A stretch of DNA of 64,000 nt from Streptomyces sp. TP-A0356 (lineage in GTDB: Bacteria; Actinomycetota; Actinomycetes; Streptomycetales; Streptomycetaceae), in assembly GCF_001417775.1 (NCBI RefSeq), contig NZ_BBZJ01000028.1, forward strand, positions 1-64,000, read 5' to 3'. Every line of letters begins with the position of its first letter. Within the stretch, counting starts at the first letter, position 1. Position numbers and translations under genes: made by a program. Shown here one piece after another: positions 8,215 to 17,814 of the stretch. Under the pieces are notes generated by a model. The model saw only the letters and a program-made list of their open reading frames with translations, did no database searches and had not been told where the DNA came from.

Positions 8215-8250
8215 TTCCACAACACGGAATTAGAATTCCGTCCAGCAGAA
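8215..8250. promoter_or_regulatory. double operator, probable AllR site, in allB-allR intergenic region
   Basis: Two 15-bp sites lie exactly 21 bp apart: TTCC-ACAACAC-GGAA (8215-8229) and TTCC-GTCCAGC-AGAA (8236-8250). An overlapping 8+2+8 perfect inverted repeat, ACGGAATT-AG-AATTCCGT, spans 8224-8241. The same double arrangement with the same 21-bp pitch occurs before aceB and before hyi. AllR, encoded 80 bp away, is the obvious candidate protein; that assignment is inference. Confidence 0.75.
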
Positions 8251-8330
8251 CGTAGCGATGCACGAGCAGGGAGTCAACCCGCTGCCGGGTAGGCTTTGGC
8301 CCCTCCTGCCAGTTCCGAAAGGAGCGCGCC

Positions 8331-9134
8331 GTGCCGACGCCGACGTCCAGCGCCAGCGACGCCCCCGCCAAGTCCGCCGCCAGCGGTGGTGTCCAGTCCC
8401 TCGAGCGCGCCTTCGACCTGCTGGAGCGGATGGCGGACGCGGGCGGCGAGGTCGGCCTCAGCGAGCTGTCCGCGAGCAGCGGGCTGCCGCTGCCCACCAT
8501 CCACCGCCTGATGCGCACGCTGGTGGCCTGCGGTTACGTACGCCAGCAGCCCAACCGCCGCTATGCGCTCGGCCCCCGCCTGATCCGGCTCGGCGAGTCG
8601 GCGTCGCGGCTGCTCGGCACCTGGGCGCGCCCCTATCTCGCACGGCTGGTCGAGGAGACCGGCGAGACCGCGAACATGGCACTGCTCGACGGCGACGAGG
8701 TCGTGTACGTGGCGCAGGTGCCGTCCAGGCATTCGATGCGGATGTTCACCGAGGTGGGCCGGCGGGTGCTGCCGCACTCGACGGGCGTGGGCAAGGCGCT
8801 GCTCGCGACGGAGGCGCCGGAGCAGGTCCGCGCCCTGCTCGCCCGCACGGGCATGCCCGCGGCGACCGAGAAGACGATCACCACCCCCGAGGCGTTCCTC
8901 GCCGCGCTGGAGGAGGTGCGCCGACTCGGTTACGCGGTCGACGACAACGAGCAGGAGATAGGAGTCCGCTGCCTCGCGGTGTCCGTGCCCGACTCCCCGA
9001 CCGCCGCGGCGATCTCCATCTCCGGCCCGGCGGGCCGGGTCACGGAGGACGCGACGGAACGGATCGTGCCGGTCCTCCAGCAGGTGGCGGCTGAACTCTC
9101 CCAGACCCTGGCGAGTTCGGGTCCGGCCGTCTGA
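8331..9134 (+). CDS. allR: IclR-family regulator of allantoin/glyoxylate genes (AllR)
   Basis: A 267-residue IclR-type regulator. A winged HTH sits at about residues 20-80 (SLERAFDLLERMAD, then LSELSASSGLPLPTIHRLMRTL). It is followed by the GAF-like effector domain with the usual segments PHSTGVGKALLA and GYAVDDNEQEIGVRCLAVSV. The GTG start at 8331 follows AAAGGAG at 7 nt. It is divergent from allB-alc. In Streptomyces, AllR is known to repress allantoin and glyoxylate genes and to respond to allantoin-pathway compounds; that knowledge plus position supports the name. A strong hairpin follows at 9155. The double operator 80 bp upstream also suggests autoregulation. Confidence 0.88.
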   Translation: MPTPTSSASDAPAKSAASGGVQSLERAFDLLERMADAGGEVGLSELSASSGLPLPTIHRLMRTLVACGYVRQQPNRRYALGPRLIRLGESASRLLGTWARPYLARLVEETGETANMALLDGDEVVYVAQVPSRHSMRMFTEVGRRVLPHSTGVGKALLATEAPEQVRALLARTGMPAATEKTITTPEAFLAALEEVRRLGYAVDDNEQEIGVRCLAVSVPDSPTAAAISISGPAGRVTEDATERIVPVLQQVAAELSQTLASSGPAV

Positions 9135-9154
9135 GCCACTGCGGGTGTGCGTCC

Positions 9155-9180
9155 GGCCCCCGGCCCCACGGCCGGGGGCC
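9155..9180 (+). terminator. terminator after allR
   Basis: A perfect inverted repeat, GGCCCCCGGCC with loop CCAC and matching right arm (11+4+11), lies 21 bp after the allR stop and before the convergent DUF5955 gene. Confidence 0.8.
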
Positions 9181-9211
9181 GTCGTCGTACGCTACGGCCC
9201 GCGCCCGGCCG

Positions 9212-9526
9212 TCAACCGCGCGGCGTCTCCCCGAAGAGTTCCACCGCGTTGCGCACGTCGGCGAGGCTCCCGGCCAGAGCGCTGACCGAGCCGATCGCAC
9301 CGGCGATCAACAGCAGGGAGCGGCGCAGGCGCGGTATCTCGGGGGCGCCGGTCACGGCCATCGCGGCGAGCGCGGCGAGTTCGTCCTCGGCGATGGGCCG
9401 GTCGGGGAACTCGGCGGGATGCGCGGCGAGTTCACGGCGCAGCCGGGACACAGCGGTCCGCAGTTCCGCCACTCTCGGGTCCTCTTCGCTGCCGGTCACC
9501 GACCTCTGCCCCAAGCTCCGCAACAC
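9212..9526 (-). CDS. DUF5955-type small protein
   Basis: A 104-residue protein from a GTG start. I recognise it as a DUF5955-type Streptomyces protein: an N-terminal coiled helix (VAELRTAVSRLRRELAAHPAEFPDR), an acidic helix (EDELAALAAMAV), then a hydrophobic C-terminal stretch, SLLLIAGAIGSVSALAGSLADV, that could associate with a membrane. No function is known. It converges on allR, and the terminator between them serves as boundary. Confidence 0.65.
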   Translation of the reverse strand: MLRSLGQRSVTGSEEDPRVAELRTAVSRLRRELAAHPAEFPDRPIAEDELAALAAMAVTGAPEIPRLRRSLLLIAGAIGSVSALAGSLADVRNAVELFGETPRG

Positions 9527-9723
9527 AGCTCCCCCCTCGCACCTCTTCGTGCGCGCGGCTTCGGTATGTCACCCGGTGCCCCGTGGCGTTGGTCGGGCGC
9601 CGGGGACGCGGGCCAGTAAACGCCACCCGGCACGCCGGACGCCACTGTCGGGACGGAAATTCAGCCCCGGGAAACCCGGCGGTCCTTCCGCACGGGGAGG
9701 CACACGGCCACCACGGGTCAGGT

Positions 9724-9738
9724 ATGCAGGAGGTATGA
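9724..9738 (+). other. minimal upstream ORF overlapping the next start codon
   Basis: ATG CAG GAG GTA TGA encodes Met-Gln-Glu-Val. The TGA overlaps the ATG of the nucleotidyltransferase gene (ATGA), and the Shine-Dalgarno sequence lies inside the mini-ORF. This could couple translation, or could be coincidence caused by a closely placed RBS. Confidence 0.35.
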
Positions 9739-10334
9739 CGGACAACGAACACCAGGTCGCCGGGCTGCTCCTGGCGGCCGGCGGCGGGCGGCGGCTGGGC
9801 GGACGGCCCAAGGCCCTGCTCGGGCACCGGGGGCGGCCTCTCGTGGAGCACGCGGTGGGGGTCCTGCGCGCGGCCGGGTGCGACCGGGTGCATGTGGTGC
9901 TGGGTGCGGCGGCCGACGCCGTGCGCGAGCGGGCGGACCTGTCCGGCTGTGTCCTGGTGGACAACCCGGACTGGGAGCAGGGGATGGGCTCCTCCCTGCG
10001 GGCCGGCCTCGGCTCGCTCGCCGGGACGGGCGCCACGGCCGCCCTGGTCTCCCTCGTCGACCAGCCCGGTATCGGCCCGGCGGCGGTGGCCCGTGTCCTG
10101 GCCGCGTACACCGACGAGACGTCACTGGCCTCGGCCGCGTACGAAGGCGTGCGCGGGCATCCGGTCCTGCTCGGCTCCGCCCACTGGGCCGGTGTCGCGG
10201 CCACCGCCACGGGAGACCGCGGGGCACGCGCCTATCTGAAGACGCACGAGGACGTCCTCACGCTCGTGGAGTGCGCAGACGTCGCACAGCCGTACGACCT
10301 CGACAGACAGAGCGACCTGGTCCACCTTGAGTGA
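9735..10334 (+). CDS. MobA/PucB-like nucleotidyltransferase
   Basis: A 199-residue NTP-transferase of the MobA/MocA superfamily. It has the nucleotide-binding loop LLLAAGGGRRLGGRPKALL at residues 9-27, a central DNPDWEQGMGSSLRAGL motif, and VSLVDQPGI carrying the metal-binding Asp. In Bacillus a relative (PucB) matures the molybdenum cofactor for xanthine dehydrogenase, so a purine-catabolic role fits this neighbourhood; no xanthine dehydrogenase genes lie in the window. The AGGAGG sits only 1 nt from the ATG and belongs to a five-codon upstream ORF (9724-9738) whose stop overlaps this start. Confidence 0.8.
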   Translation: MTDNEHQVAGLLLAAGGGRRLGGRPKALLGHRGRPLVEHAVGVLRAAGCDRVHVVLGAAADAVRERADLSGCVLVDNPDWEQGMGSSLRAGLGSLAGTGATAALVSLVDQPGIGPAAVARVLAAYTDETSLASAAYEGVRGHPVLLGSAHWAGVAATATGDRGARAYLKTHEDVLTLVECADVAQPYDLDRQSDLVHLE

Positions 10335-10400
10335 ACGAGGTGGCACCGAGCGCCACCTTGCCTCGAGGCGGAGAATCTCGACATCAACAGAGCATTGAAC

Positions 10401-10436
10401 TTCCACTATGAGGAAACTAGTATCCACAGATCAGAA
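10401..10436. promoter_or_regulatory. double operator upstream of malate synthase
   Basis: TTCC-ACTATGA-GGAA (10401-10415) and ATCC-ACAGATC-AGAA (10422-10436) are spaced exactly 21 bp, as before allB/allR and hyi. A degenerate copy of the second operator family, TCAACA-GAG-CATTGA, lies immediately upstream at 10384-10398. The pair is about 100 bp before the aceB start. Confidence 0.7.
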
Positions 10437-10536
10437 GCGCCTGCCTACTCACCGGGCGTGGTCAGCCGCATCTGCACTGCCTGGCACCCAGTGCCGCGGC
10501 GTCCCCACGTCAGCTCGCCGAAGGAAGTGACAGCTC

Positions 10537-12156
<1,620 letters not shown>

Positions 12157-12157
12157 G

Positions 12158-12457
12158 TCACTCGGCCGTCCTCTCCGAGTGGCCCAGGGGTTTGCCCGGG
12201 GCCACTCGGTCGCGTACGAGACGCTTGACCGCCGTGGGCTCCGGGAACCCCTGCTCGCGGCGGTCCCAGACGATCTCGTCGTCGACCCGCACGATGAAGA
12301 CACCCCCCGTGCCGGGCTTCAGGGACAGCTCCGTCAGCTCGGCCTCGAACGTCGTGAGCAGCTCCTGGGCCAGCCAGGCGGCGCGCGGCAGCCAGCGGCA
12401 CTGGGTGCAGTACTCGATCTGGACGCTGTGGGTCTCCACTGGAGGGGTCTGCGTCAT
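12158..12457 (-). CDS. SelT/SelW/SelH (Rdx) family protein
   Basis: A 99-residue thioredoxin-fold protein of the selenoprotein W-like (Rdx) family. The redox motif is Cys-Thr-Gln-Cys in IEYCTQCRWLPRAAWLAQELL (about residues 15-35), where eukaryotic relatives carry Cys-x-x-Sec. The central GGVFIVRVDDEIVWDR strand and the closing EPTAVKRLVRDRV are typical. It probably acts in thiol redox chemistry. The ATG overlaps the stop of the upstream HipA-like gene by 4 nt, so the two are translationally coupled. Confidence 0.85.
   Translation of the reverse strand: MTQTPPVETHSVQIEYCTQCRWLPRAAWLAQELLTTFEAELTELSLKPGTGGVFIVRVDDEIVWDRREQGFPEPTAVKRLVRDRVAPGKPLGHSERTAE
12159..12181. terminator. bidirectional hairpin between aceB and SelW-like gene
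   Basis: CACTCGG and CCGAGTG form a perfect 7-bp stem with a 9-nt loop at the point where two convergent genes meet. It overlaps the last codons of the minus-strand gene. Confidence 0.5.
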
Positions 12458-13368
12458 CCCAGGTGCACCGACCAATCCTGTTCCGCCGCCGGTTTGCCGT
12501 GCAGGTCCGGGACCCGCTTGAGCCAGTCCGGCCGGCCTCGCTGTGTCCGCGCCGCGCGCAGGGCCTCCTCGGCGGCGAGTTCCTCCCGGGTGGGGAAGTC
12601 GGTGGGCAGCCAGGCCTCGGACGCCTTCACCCGGGCCGAGAGGTAGTTCACGTACGCGTCCCGCACCTCTGCGGGGCTCGCGAAGCCCGGCTCGTCGGCC
12701 AGCCACGCGTCGGGTACCTCGGCGGTCGTCTCGCGCAGCAGCTCCTCGGTCACCCTCGGCGCCAGGTCGGCGTCGGCGGCCCGCGTGTCCGGGGCGAAGT
12801 GGCCGAGGGCGTGGTGCCGGAAGTCGTACGCCTTCTCCGGCGCCGAGGCGTCCCAGCGGTGGTGGAACACCAGGGCGGCTCCGTGGTCGATGAGCCACAG
12901 ACGCGGGGGCGCGGTGCCGAAGGTGGGCCAGACCATGAGGTTGGAGCTGTGGACCGTGCGGTCGACGTTCACGGTCAGGGCGTCGAGCCAGATGATCCTG
13001 CCCGCCTCCAGCGGGTCGAGCGTGCAGGCCCTGGCGACCTCGGGCGTGAAGTCGCGGGCGCCCGGGAGGTAGTCCATGCCGAGGTTGAGGCCTGGGCTCG
13101 CGTTCAGCAGGTCGCGCACCTCCTGGTGCGGTTCGTGCGCGGCGATCGCCGGGTCGAAGTGGGCGAGGACCAGCTCGGGGACGCGCAGGCCGAGCCTGCG
13201 CGCCAGCTCCCCGACGATCACCTCGGCGACGAGCGCCTTCACGCCCTGCGCTGAGCCGGTGAACTTGACGACGTAGGTGCCGAGGTCGTCCGCTTCGATG
13301 ACTGCGGGGACGGAGCCGCCCGAGCGCAGGGGTGCGAGGTAGCGGGTTGCGGTGACCTCAGTCAGCAT
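12454..13368 (-). CDS. HipA-like kinase-fold protein
   Basis: A 304-residue protein matching the stand-alone HipA family: a strand pair YVVKFTGSAQGVKALVAEVIVGELARRLGL resembling the ATP-binding Lys region, then LDALTVNVDRTVHSSNLMVW at the position of the catalytic DxxxxNxDRxxxN motif, and LWLIDHGAALVFHH resembling the metal-binding DHG. No HipB-like antitoxin partner is nearby; instead the SelW-like gene overlaps it by 4 nt. Kinase activity is inference from the fold; the target is unknown. The start at 13368 fits the first conserved strand. Confidence 0.75.
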   Translation of the reverse strand: MLTEVTATRYLAPLRSGGSVPAVIEADDLGTYVVKFTGSAQGVKALVAEVIVGELARRLGLRVPELVLAHFDPAIAAHEPHQEVRDLLNASPGLNLGMDYLPGARDFTPEVARACTLDPLEAGRIIWLDALTVNVDRTVHSSNLMVWPTFGTAPPRLWLIDHGAALVFHHRWDASAPEKAYDFRHHALGHFAPDTRAADADLAPRVTEELLRETTAEVPDAWLADEPGFASPAEVRDAYVNYLSARVKASEAWLPTDFPTREELAAEEALRAARTQRGRPDWLKRVPDLHGKPAAEQDWSVHLG

Positions 13369-13507
13369 TCTCTCAGGCTATTCATCTTCTTTGCCCTGGG
13401 GAGGATCTGGGGACTTACGACCTCCGGGCTCCGGCATGAAGTGAGCATAGTAACCGAGCGTGACAGCTGGCGTGGAGCGGCGCTCAGGTCGGGTCTCGTT
13501 TCGCCGC

Positions 13508-14848
13508 TCAGCCCGCGAACAGGCTCACCAGCAGCGCCGCGTTGAGGGCCACCACGACCACGCTCACCGCCCAGGTGGCGTATGTGGTCGTGCGCCGGTT
13601 GACCCAGCGGCCCATGACCGCCCGGTCGCGGGTGAGCAGGACCAGCGGGATCAGGGCGAAGGGGATGCCGAAGGACAGGATGATCTGGCTGAGCACCAGG
13701 CTCCGGGTGGGGCCGACGCCGGCCGCGAGGACCGCGATCGCGGGAGCCATGGTGACCGTCCTGCGCAGCAGTACGGGGATTCGGCGGCCGAGGAAGCCGC
13801 CCATGACCACCTCGCCCGCGTACATGCCGACGCTGGTTCCGGCCAGGCCCGACACCAGCAGGGCCAGCGCGAAGGCGAGGGCGGCAGCCGGGCCGACACG
13901 GCTGCCGTACGCGTCGTGGGCCGCGGCGAGCGAGTCGGCGGCCTGGGGAGCGCCGGGGTGGAACAGGGTCGCCGCCGACACCAGCAGCGCCACGTTCACG
14001 GCGCCCGCCAGGCCCATCGCGATCAGTACGTCGGCCCGCACATGGCGCAGGAGGCGGTGGCGCAGAGGTCGGTCGGGGTCGTCCGGCGGCCCGTCGGCGC
14101 CGGGAGTGAGGGAGAGGCTGTAGCGGTCGCTGGTGAGCGCCGAGTGCAGATAGATGACGTGCGGCATGACCGTGGCGCCGACGATGCCGCCGGCCAGCAC
14201 CAGGCTCTCGGTGCCTGACAGCCGGGGCATCAGCCCGTCGGCCGCGGTCGCGAGCGGGGCGCCGACGCCGAGCACCTGCCCCAGGAAGAGCGCGAGCAGA
14301 CAGGCCAGGCCCCCGGCCATCAGCACCTCGAAGCGGCGCCGCCCGCGACCGCGCATCGGCATCAACAGCAGCGAGGCCACGCCGACGACCACACCGCCCA
14401 GCCACAGCGGGAGGCCGAACAGCAGGTGGACGGCGATGGCGCCGCCGACCACCTCGGCGAGGTCGGTCATCACGACGACCGCCTCCGCCTGCGCCCACAG
14501 CCCCCACACCACCGGCCGCCGATAGCGGGCCCGGCACAGCTCCGGCAGGCTCATACCGGTGGCCACGCCCAGCTTGGCGGAGAGGTACTGCAACAGCATC
14601 GCCACGACGTTCGCGGTGAGTAGCACCCACAGCAGCAGCGGCCCGAAGGCGGCGCCGGCCTGCACGTTCGTGGCGAAGTTGCCCGGATCGACGTAGGCGA
14701 CGGCGGCGACGAACGCCGGGCCGAGCAGGGTGTACGACAGGCCGGAGCGCAGCGGGGGGCGGCGCTCGCCGGGCGTGCGGCCAAGGGAGCCCGCTGTGAT
14801 GGGCGGATCGAGCGGCCCCGACCGCGCCGGGGACTGTTCGGTCGTCAT
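13508..14848 (-). CDS. Nramp divalent metal transporter
   Basis: A 446-residue integral membrane protein of the Nramp family, which imports Mn2+ or Fe2+ with protons. The TM1 metal-binding motif DPGNFATN is at about residue 52, and the TM6 motif appears as GATVMPHVIYLHS. About eleven hydrophobic segments are visible. The start chosen is ATG 14848 (MTTEQSPARSG); upstream in-frame codons would add Arg/Pro-rich sequence. It is not part of the HipA-like gene's operon, because a 139-bp gap separates them. A MntR-type box was not recognised upstream. Confidence 0.9.
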   Translation of the reverse strand: MTTEQSPARSGPLDPPITAGSLGRTPGERRPPLRSGLSYTLLGPAFVAAVAYVDPGNFATNVQAGAAFGPLLLWVLLTANVVAMLLQYLSAKLGVATGMSLPELCRARYRRPVVWGLWAQAEAVVVMTDLAEVVGGAIAVHLLFGLPLWLGGVVVGVASLLLMPMRGRGRRRFEVLMAGGLACLLALFLGQVLGVGAPLATAADGLMPRLSGTESLVLAGGIVGATVMPHVIYLHSALTSDRYSLSLTPGADGPPDDPDRPLRHRLLRHVRADVLIAMGLAGAVNVALLVSAATLFHPGAPQAADSLAAAHDAYGSRVGPAAALAFALALLVSGLAGTSVGMYAGEVVMGGFLGRRIPVLLRRTVTMAPAIAVLAAGVGPTRSLVLSQIILSFGIPFALIPLVLLTRDRAVMGRWVNRRTTTYATWAVSVVVVALNAALLVSLFAG

Positions 14849-14880
14849 GATGCGCTGCTCTCCGTTTCGCCGGGGAGGAA

Positions 14881-14898
14881 CGCGCCCCGAGGGGCGCG
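14881..14898 (-). terminator. possible terminator downstream of the monooxygenase operon groEL
   Basis: The palindrome CGCGCCCC-GA-GGGGCGCG lies about 100 bp after the groEL stop in its direction of transcription and before the Nramp start. It could end the long operon. Confidence 0.4.
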
Positions 14899-14999
14899 GG
14901 GCTGTGACAATGTGCGGCTTGGCCGTGTGGGCGCGACCAGCCACGACGAACCCGCAGCCGACCACGAACCGAGCACGGCGGACGCCAACACCCCACCCA

Positions 15000-16652
15000 C
15001 TACGGGATGTTGGACGGCCGGGGCAGCCCCTCCGCCAGATCGCCGATCTCCGGGGAGTGGATGGAGCCGGGGTTGCCGATGACCTCCTCGACCACCAACG
15101 TCTCGGTCGTCAGCAGCAGCGCGGCGATCGACGCGGCGCTCAGCAGCGCGCTGCGGGTGACCATGACGGGATCGATGATCCCCCGCCGATGCAGGTCGGC
15201 GTAGTCACCGCCAAGGGCGTCCAGGCCGCTGCCGACGGGCAGGGCCGCGGTCTTCGCCTCGGCCTCGTCGGGGTCGAGACCGGCGTTGATGGCGATCCAG
15301 CGCAGCGGTTCTGCCAGCGCCTTGGCGACGATGGCGCGGCCGGTCGCCGCGTCGCCGTCGGCCGGCGGAAGTGCGGCGATGTCGGCGCGGGCGTGCAGCA
15401 GTGCCGAGCCGCCGCCCGCGACGACGCCGTCCTCGGCGGCCGCCCGCGTCGCCGCGAGGGAGTCCTCCAGCCGCATCTGCTTCTCCTTGAGCTCGACGCC
15501 GCTCGCGGCGCCGACGCGGATGACGGCGACCCCGCCGGACAGCTTGGCGATGCGCTCGCCGAGCTTGTCCCGGTCGTGGTCGTTGGTGGCGCGCTCCAGT
15601 TCGGTCTTGAGGTTCTCGATGCGTTGGGCCACGCGCTCGTCGCCGCCCGCTCCGCCGAGGACGGTGGTGGAGCGCTCGGTGGCGATGACCTTCTCGGCCC
15701 GGCCCAGGTCGCCCAGTGTGACGCCCTCCAGGCTTCGGCCCGCGGTGCCCGTGATGACCCGTCCGCCGGTGAGCGCGGCCAGGTCCTCCAGCTCGGCGAT
15801 CCGCCGGAAGCCGAAGCCGGGCGCGCGCACGGCGAGGGAACGGAACGTGCCGTGCGCCGCGTTGGTGACGAGCATGCCGAGCGCGGGTCCGTCGACGTTC
15901 TCCGCGACGACGACCAGCGGGGAGCCGGTGCGCGTCACCTGCTCCAGGACCGGCATCAGCTCCTGCACCTTGGTGATCTTCGTGTCGCAGTAGAGGAGGT
16001 AGGGGTTCTCCAGGACGGCCTCCATGCGTCCCTGGTCGGTGACCATGTACGGGGAGATCCAGCCGTTGTCGAACTCCAGCCCCTCCGCGTACTCGACGCT
16101 CAGGCCGTACACCGACGACTCCTCGACGGTGACGACGCCGGTGCGGCCGACCCGCGCCACGGCCTGGGCGATGGTCTCGCCGATCGCGGGGTCGTTGTTG
16201 GCGGACAGCGCGGCCACGCGGACGAGTTCGTCGTCGCCGACCACCGGCCGGGCCTGGGCGCCGAGCGACTCGACGGCGGCCGCCACCGCGGCCTCGATGC
16301 CGTTCTTCAACAGCACGGGATTGGCACCGTCGTTGACCGCCTTGAGTCCTTCACGGACGATCGCCTGGGCGAGCACGGTCGCGGTGGTGGTGCCGTCCCC
16401 CACGTCGCCGTTCGTCCGGGTGGCGACCTCCTTGACGAGCTGGGCGCCCATGTTGGCGAAGGGGTCCTTGAGCTGGATCTCCCGGGCGATGGTGACGCCG
16501 TCGTTGGTGATGGTGGGCGGCCCGGTCAGCTTCTCCAGGACCGCGTTGCGGCCCTTGGGTCCGAGGGTCACGCGCACCGCGTCGGCCAGCGCGTTCACCC
16601 CGCTCTCCAGGAGTGCGCGCGCTTCGGCGTTGAAGCGGAGTTCCTTCGCCAT
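15000..16652 (-). CDS. mimG: GroEL-type chaperonin of the propane monooxygenase operon (MimG)
   Basis: A 550-residue chaperonin with all main GroEL segments: TLGPKGRNAVLEK, the ATP loop GDGTTTATVLAQAI, and VVAGGGSALLHA near residue 405. It lacks the Gly-Met tail usual in housekeeping GroEL and ends PSNIP. There is no groES beside it. In mycobacteria a GroEL-like protein (MimG) encoded after the mimABCD genes is needed for folding the hydroxylase large subunit. Position at the end of the same operon supports that role here. The ATG at 16652 begins MAKELRFN; a longer in-frame start is not supported. Confidence 0.88.
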   Translation of the reverse strand: MAKELRFNAEARALLESGVNALADAVRVTLGPKGRNAVLEKLTGPPTITNDGVTIAREIQLKDPFANMGAQLVKEVATRTNGDVGDGTTTATVLAQAIVREGLKAVNDGANPVLLKNGIEAAVAAAVESLGAQARPVVGDDELVRVAALSANNDPAIGETIAQAVARVGRTGVVTVEESSVYGLSVEYAEGLEFDNGWISPYMVTDQGRMEAVLENPYLLYCDTKITKVQELMPVLEQVTRTGSPLVVVAENVDGPALGMLVTNAAHGTFRSLAVRAPGFGFRRIAELEDLAALTGGRVITGTAGRSLEGVTLGDLGRAEKVIATERSTTVLGGAGGDERVAQRIENLKTELERATNDHDRDKLGERIAKLSGGVAVIRVGAASGVELKEKQMRLEDSLAATRAAAEDGVVAGGGSALLHARADIAALPPADGDAATGRAIVAKALAEPLRWIAINAGLDPDEAEAKTAALPVGSGLDALGGDYADLHRRGIIDPVMVTRSALLSAASIAALLLTTETLVVEEVIGNPGSIHSPEIGDLAEGLPRPSNIP

Positions 16653-16788
16653 GGCTGTGTCGTCCCTTCGGAATTGCGGCTGTGCGGGAGGGAGGGGGTG
16701 GCGGCGGCCGGAGTACGGTCTCCGCGGTGCGCCGACCCTCATCTGTGGGTCCACGGATCGGCCGCCGCCACCGGCATGTGGGTACGGC

Positions 16789-17814
16789 TCAGGGCACGAG
16801 CACGGCGCGCCCGCGCACCCGGCCCTGGTCGAGGTCGGTCAGGGCCCGGTCGAAGTCGGTCAGCGGATAGGTGACGGTGTGCAGCGTGACCAGGCCGCGC
16901 GCCGCGAGGTCCATCAGTTCCACCAGGTCGGTGTACGAACCGACCAGGTTCCCCACGAAGTTGATCTCGGTGGAGATGATGTCGATGGTCGGTACGGACA
17001 GGGTGCCGCCGTAGCCGATGACGTAGTAGTCGCCGGCCCTGCGCAGCATCCGGACGCCGTCCTCCAGGGCGCCGCCCTCCCCGACGAAGTCGAGGACGGC
17101 CTCGGCGCCCTGGCCGCCGGTGAGGTCGGCGACCTGGTCGACCTGGCTGCCGTCGGCGACGACGGTGTGGTGGGCGCCGAGCGTCTCGGCGAGCTTCAGC
17201 GCCTCCGCCGACCGGTCGACGACGATCAGCTCGGCCGGGGTCAGGGCCCGCAGCACCTGGATGCCGATGTGTCCGAGGCCGCCCGCGCCGATCACCACGG
17301 CCTTGCTCCCCGGCGGGAGCCGCCGGGCGGCCTTCTTCGCCGCGTGGTAGGCGGTGAGGCCCGCGTCGGCGAGCGCGGCCACCTCGGCCGGGGCGAGCTT
17401 GGGGTCGAGCGGGACGACGGCGCGGGCGTTGGTGCGCAGGTACTCGGCGAACCCGCCGTCCGTGTCGATCCCGGGGAACGCGCCGGCGGTGCAGTGCACG
17501 TCGTCGCCGCGCCGGCAGGCGGCGCACAGTCCGCAGGTGACGAGGGGGTGCAGGATCACCGGGTCACCGGGTTGGAGCCCGGTGACGGCCGAGCCGACCT
17601 CGGCGATCCAGCCCGCGTTCTCGTGTCCCTGGACGTACGGCAGGTCCACTCCGCTCTTCGCCTGCCACTGGCCCTCGATGATGTGCAGGTCGGTGCGGCA
17701 CACTCCGGCGCCGCCGATCTTCACGATCACGTCGAGCGGTCCCTTGACGACCGGGTCCGGTACCTCGTCGAGCTGCGGTGTGCGGTCGTAGTGGTGCAGT
17801 CGTACGGCCTTCAT
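16789..17814 (-). CDS. zinc-dependent alcohol dehydrogenase
   Basis: A 341-residue medium-chain dehydrogenase. Catalytic Zn ligands are C39 (GVCRTDLH), H64/E65 (GHENAGW) and a later residue. The structural Zn cysteines C94, C97, C100 and C108 are present. The NAD loop is VVIGAGGLGHIG. In this operon it most likely oxidises the alcohol made by the monooxygenase (2-propanol or a related product). It overlaps the preceding gene by 4 nt (ATGA at 17811). The NAD(P) preference is not determinable by eye. Confidence 0.92.
   Translation of the reverse strand: MKAVRLHHYDRTPQLDEVPDPVVKGPLDVIVKIGGAGVCRTDLHIIEGQWQAKSGVDLPYVQGHENAGWIAEVGSAVTGLQPGDPVILHPLVTCGLCAACRRGDDVHCTAGAFPGIDTDGGFAEYLRTNARAVVPLDPKLAPAEVAALADAGLTAYHAAKKAARRLPPGSKAVVIGAGGLGHIGIQVLRALTPAELIVVDRSAEALKLAETLGAHHTVVADGSQVDQVADLTGGQGAEAVLDFVGEGGALEDGVRMLRRAGDYYVIGYGGTLSVPTIDIISTEINFVGNLVGSYTDLVELMDLAARGLVTLHTVTYPLTDFDRALTDLDQGRVRGRAVLVP

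Noticed and set aside
15000..16652. Housekeeping GroEL
   Set aside because: No groES partner, no Gly-Met tail, and placement in the propane monooxygenase operon favour the specialised MimG chaperonin.
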